Assembly: GCA_019694435.1 (NCBI GenBank) | Contig: JAIBBZ010000010.1 | Span: 62,001-126,000, forward strand | DNA length: 64,000 nt | From: Pirellulales bacterium | GTDB lineage: Bacteria; Planctomycetota; Planctomycetia; Pirellulales; JAEUIK01 | Reading direction: 5' to 3' | Shown: positions 62,279 through 64,000 of the stretch, piece by piece | How positions within the stretch are numbered: the first letter of the stretch is position 1 | Layout of the letters: every line of letters starts with the position of its first letter | The notes under the pieces: generated by a model | Seen by the model: the letters and a program-made list of their open reading frames with translations, nothing else | What the model was told of the DNA's origin: nothing | The model's database searches: none | Translations under genes and position numbers: made by a program

Positions 62279-63120
62279 GTCTGTTTCAGCGCGAAGAGAT
62301 CCTGGCCCGACTACGCGCCAAGGTCGCGGCGGGTCAGCCCATCGTCGGTGGCGGCGCCGGCACCGGCATCAGTGCCAAGATGGCCGAGGCCGGCGGTGTC
62401 GACTTGTTGGTCATCTACAACTCGGGCAAATTCCGCATGGGCGGTCGCGGCTCGCTGGCCGGCATGATGCCCTACGGCGACGCCAACGCCATCGTCATGG
62501 ACATGGCCCGCGAGGTGCTGCCTGTCGTCTCCCGGACCCCCGTCCTGGCTGGGGTTTGCGGTACAGATCCTTTTCGGATCATGAAACTGTTCTTGCGCGA
62601 AGTGGCCGCCGCGGGCTTCTCCGGCGTGCAGAACTTTCCCACGGTTGGGCTGATCGACGGAATGTTTCGGGCCAACCTCGAAGAGACCGGCATGGGCTTC
62701 GGGCTCGAGGTCGACATGATTCGCGAGGCCCATGAACAGGGGCTGCTGACGACGCCTTACGCCTTCGATCCGGACGAGGCCGAGGCGATGGCCCGCGCCG
62801 GGGCCGACGTCTTGATTCCGCACGTGGGCCTCACGACCAAGGGGAGCATCGGGGCGCACACCGCGCTGTCGCTCGACGACGCGGCGCGCCGCGTCCAGGC
62901 GATGCACGACGCGGCTCGGCGCGTCAACCGCGAGGTGCTGGTCTTATGCCACGGCGGTCCAATCGCCGAGCCGTCCGACGCGCAGTACATCCTCGATCAC
63001 ACTGAAGGTATCGTCGGTTTCTACGGCGCCAGCAGCATGGAGCGTTTGCCCGTCGAGCCGGCAATCGCCAGTCGCGTACGCGAATTCACCGAACTCAAGT
63101 TTCAGCGCAAACGGGCCTAG
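62275..63120 (+). CDS. Phosphoenolpyruvate hydrolase family TIM-barrel protein
   Basis: 281 aa from GTG 62275, overlapping the previous stop by GTGA, with GGAGG 10 bases before it. Characteristic stretches are [39 protein letters not shown] and C-H-G-G-P-I-A-E-P. It matches the C-terminal TIM-barrel half of Tm-1-type proteins. The name of the family implies PEP-related chemistry, but activity is poorly documented. Confidence 0.93.
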   Translation: MSLFQREEILARLRAKVAAGQPIVGGGAGTGISAKMAEAGGVDLLVIYNSGKFRMGGRGSLAGMMPYGDANAIVMDMAREVLPVVSRTPVLAGVCGTDPFRIMKLFLREVAAAGFSGVQNFPTVGLIDGMFRANLEETGMGFGLEVDMIREAHEQGLLTTPYAFDPDEAEAMARAGADVLIPHVGLTTKGSIGAHTALSLDDAARRVQAMHDAARRVNREVLVLCHGGPIAEPSDAQYILDHTEGIVGFYGASSMERLPVEPAIASRVREFTELKFQRKRA

Positions 63121-63148
63121 CTGAACGAGCAGGCGCAGGTCAAGTGCC

Positions 63149-63856
63149 ATGTCGAGCGAGCTTGTCTCGAATGACGATCGCGCCTGGCGCGAACTATTGC
63201 CGCCGCTGGCGGCGCGGTTTCCCCTGATCGAAGACCGGGTGACGATCGGCGGCCGCACGTTTGAATTCCTCCGCCCGCCCAGCGCCGATGCCCTGATCAG
63301 CGAAGAGGATTTCAATCGCGACGAACGGTTACCCTACTGGGCCGAAATCTGGCCCTCGGCGGTCGTGCTGTCCGAGATGCTGTCCGCGCTCCCCGGCAAG
63401 GGGCGCCGACTGCTCGAATTGGGCACCGGCATGGGTCTGCCTGCGCTCGTGGCCACGGTGCAGGGCTTTCAGGTCACGGCGACCGACTATTACACCGAGT
63501 CGCTCGATCTGCTGCGTTTGAACGCCCTGCGCCAGGGACTCTCGCCGCCCGTCACGCGGCTGGTCGACTGGCGGGCTTTGCCCGAAGACCTCGGCACCTT
63601 CGACGTCGTCGTCGCTGCCGACGTGTTGTACGAGAAGCCCTATTCGAAGCTGGTCGCCGCGGCCGTCAGCCGCTGCCTGTCGGCCGAGGGTTTCGCCTTG
63701 GTGACCGACCCCCAACGCATGGCGGCCGAGCGGTTCCCCGCGGCCTGCGCGGCGCAAGGTTTGGAGCTTATACGCGACGCTCCGAAAAGCGCGGCGCACG
63801 GCGCCGTACGTCATACGGTGGACCGTTTTACGCTTCGGCACACCCGCCGGCTGTGA
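63149..63856 (+). CDS. SAM-dependent methyltransferase, METTL/lysine methyltransferase-like
   Basis: 235 aa. The class I SAM fold is shown by motif I L-L-E-L-G-T-G-M-G-L-P-A-L, the acidic T-A-T-D-Y-Y at the second strand and F-D-V-V-V-A-A-D-V-L-Y-E at motif III/IV. The preceding P-Y-W-A-E-I-W-P-S-A-V-V-L is typical of the family that contains protein-lysine methyltransferases such as METTL21 and EEF2KMT. The target, probably a protein lysine, is unknown. Confidence 0.85.
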   Translation: MSSELVSNDDRAWRELLPPLAARFPLIEDRVTIGGRTFEFLRPPSADALISEEDFNRDERLPYWAEIWPSAVVLSEMLSALPGKGRRLLELGTGMGLPALVATVQGFQVTATDYYTESLDLLRLNALRQGLSPPVTRLVDWRALPEDLGTFDVVVAADVLYEKPYSKLVAAAVSRCLSAEGFALVTDPQRMAAERFPAACAAQGLELIRDAPKSAAHGAVRHTVDRFTLRHTRRL

Positions 63857-63866
63857 ATCCCGCGCC

Positions 63867-63905
63867 GTTTACTTGACTTAAACCCGGTGTCCTGAGATCG
63901 TAAAC
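63867..63905. promoter_or_regulatory. Inverted repeat with embedded -35-like element
   Basis: GTTTA (63867-63871) and TAAAC (63879-63883) flank CTTGACT, which contains TTGACT. A third copy in inverse sense, GTAAAC, lies at 63900-63905. This could be an operator over a promoter for the gene entering at the right edge. No clear -10 is seen. Confidence 0.25.
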
Positions 63906-63970
63906 ACAGTTGGCGTTTGGACTTTGCGCGGATGCGGGGGCATCGCGCACGCTAGGAGCACCGGCGCACA

Positions 63971-64000
63971 ATGAGGCACATGGCCTGGACGACGCGGCAA
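63971..64000 (+). CDS. Possible start of a gene cut by the right edge
   Basis: ATG 63971 (or 63980) opens a frame that runs off the window; AGGAG lies at 63954-63958, rather far upstream. Only ten codons are visible, so the gene is uncertain. Confidence 0.25.
   Translation, partial: MRHMAWTTRQ

Noticed and set aside
1..64000. tRNA, rRNA, CRISPR arrays, insertion sequences and integrase genes
   Set aside because: I looked for T-loop-like GTTCGA segments in gene-free stretches, repeated spacers and transposase motifs and found none. Small or divergent cases could be missed by eye.

Overview
The window is about 64 kb of GC-rich bacterial chromosome, densely coded on both strands. It holds no rRNA, tRNA, CRISPR array or recognisable mobile element. 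The gene content points to Planctomycetota, probably a Pirellulales-like lineage. The main indicators are a PVC-type haem-binding membrane-bound dehydrogenase with HEAT-like repeats, a DUF1573 protein, a Tat-exported Gfo/Idh/MocA oxidoreductase, several exported proteins joining redox domains to c-type haem motifs, a DUF4416 protein, and small charged proteins of a kind common in planctomycetes. Assignment to the phylum is inference from this gene content, not from a marker alignment.

Layout. 1-4.5 kb: a degenerate endonuclease III-like protein with a histone-like tail, a large exported TPR protein and YebC. 4.5-7.7 kb (minus): a DUF1573 protein and a lipoprotein joining an UshA-like domain to four c-type haems. 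7.7-13.3 kb (minus): proS, DUF4416, a WecA/TagO-like phosphoglycosyltransferase and an O-antigen ligase with a TPR tail; the last three genes are coupled by 4-nt overlaps. 13.5-17 kb (plus): a YhaM-like exonuclease and RNase R overlapping by ATGA. 17-19.2 kb: a small haem lipoprotein divergent from a probable porin-cytochrome fusion. 19.4-25.3 kb: a glycine cleavage operon (gcvT-gcvH-gcvPA-gcvPB), a LipM-like octanoyltransferase and a membrane protein. 25.3-25.8 kb: a gene-free stretch with several complementary segments, then an FHA protein and the PVC-type dehydrogenase. 29.9-37.6 kb: small unknown proteins, an ECF sigma/anti-sigma pair, an exported unknown protein, a TPR lipoprotein and serA. 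37.8-43.1 kb: an M48 protease, BON and STAS proteins, Tpx and the first redoxin-haem-dicopper fusion protein. 43.7-52.2 kb: ruvB, a penicillin-acylase-like enzyme, a CDF transporter, a cryptochrome/photolyase apparently lacking its FeS ligands, an acyl-CoA synthetase and a CYTH protein. 52.2-56.4 kb: two more redoxin-haem-dicopper proteins, convergent. 56.5-63.9 kb: Gfo/Idh/MocA, a DUF374 acyltransferase, dapF, a Rieske protein, an HpcH/HpaI aldolase, a split Tm-1-like gene pair and a methyltransferase.

How the genes fit together. Housekeeping functions (proS, ruvB, serA, dapF, gcv, yebC, RNase R) are mixed with a large set of cell-envelope redox proteins. The strongest unusual signal is a family of three proteins, each carrying a peroxiredoxin-like domain, one CXXCH haem site and a full set of six putative copper ligands arranged as in peptidylglycine monooxygenases. 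Other unusual items are the porin-cytochrome fusion, the FeS-less photolyase, the endonuclease III relative with no lyase lysine and no FeS cysteines, and the structured intergenic region at 25.4-25.7 kb.
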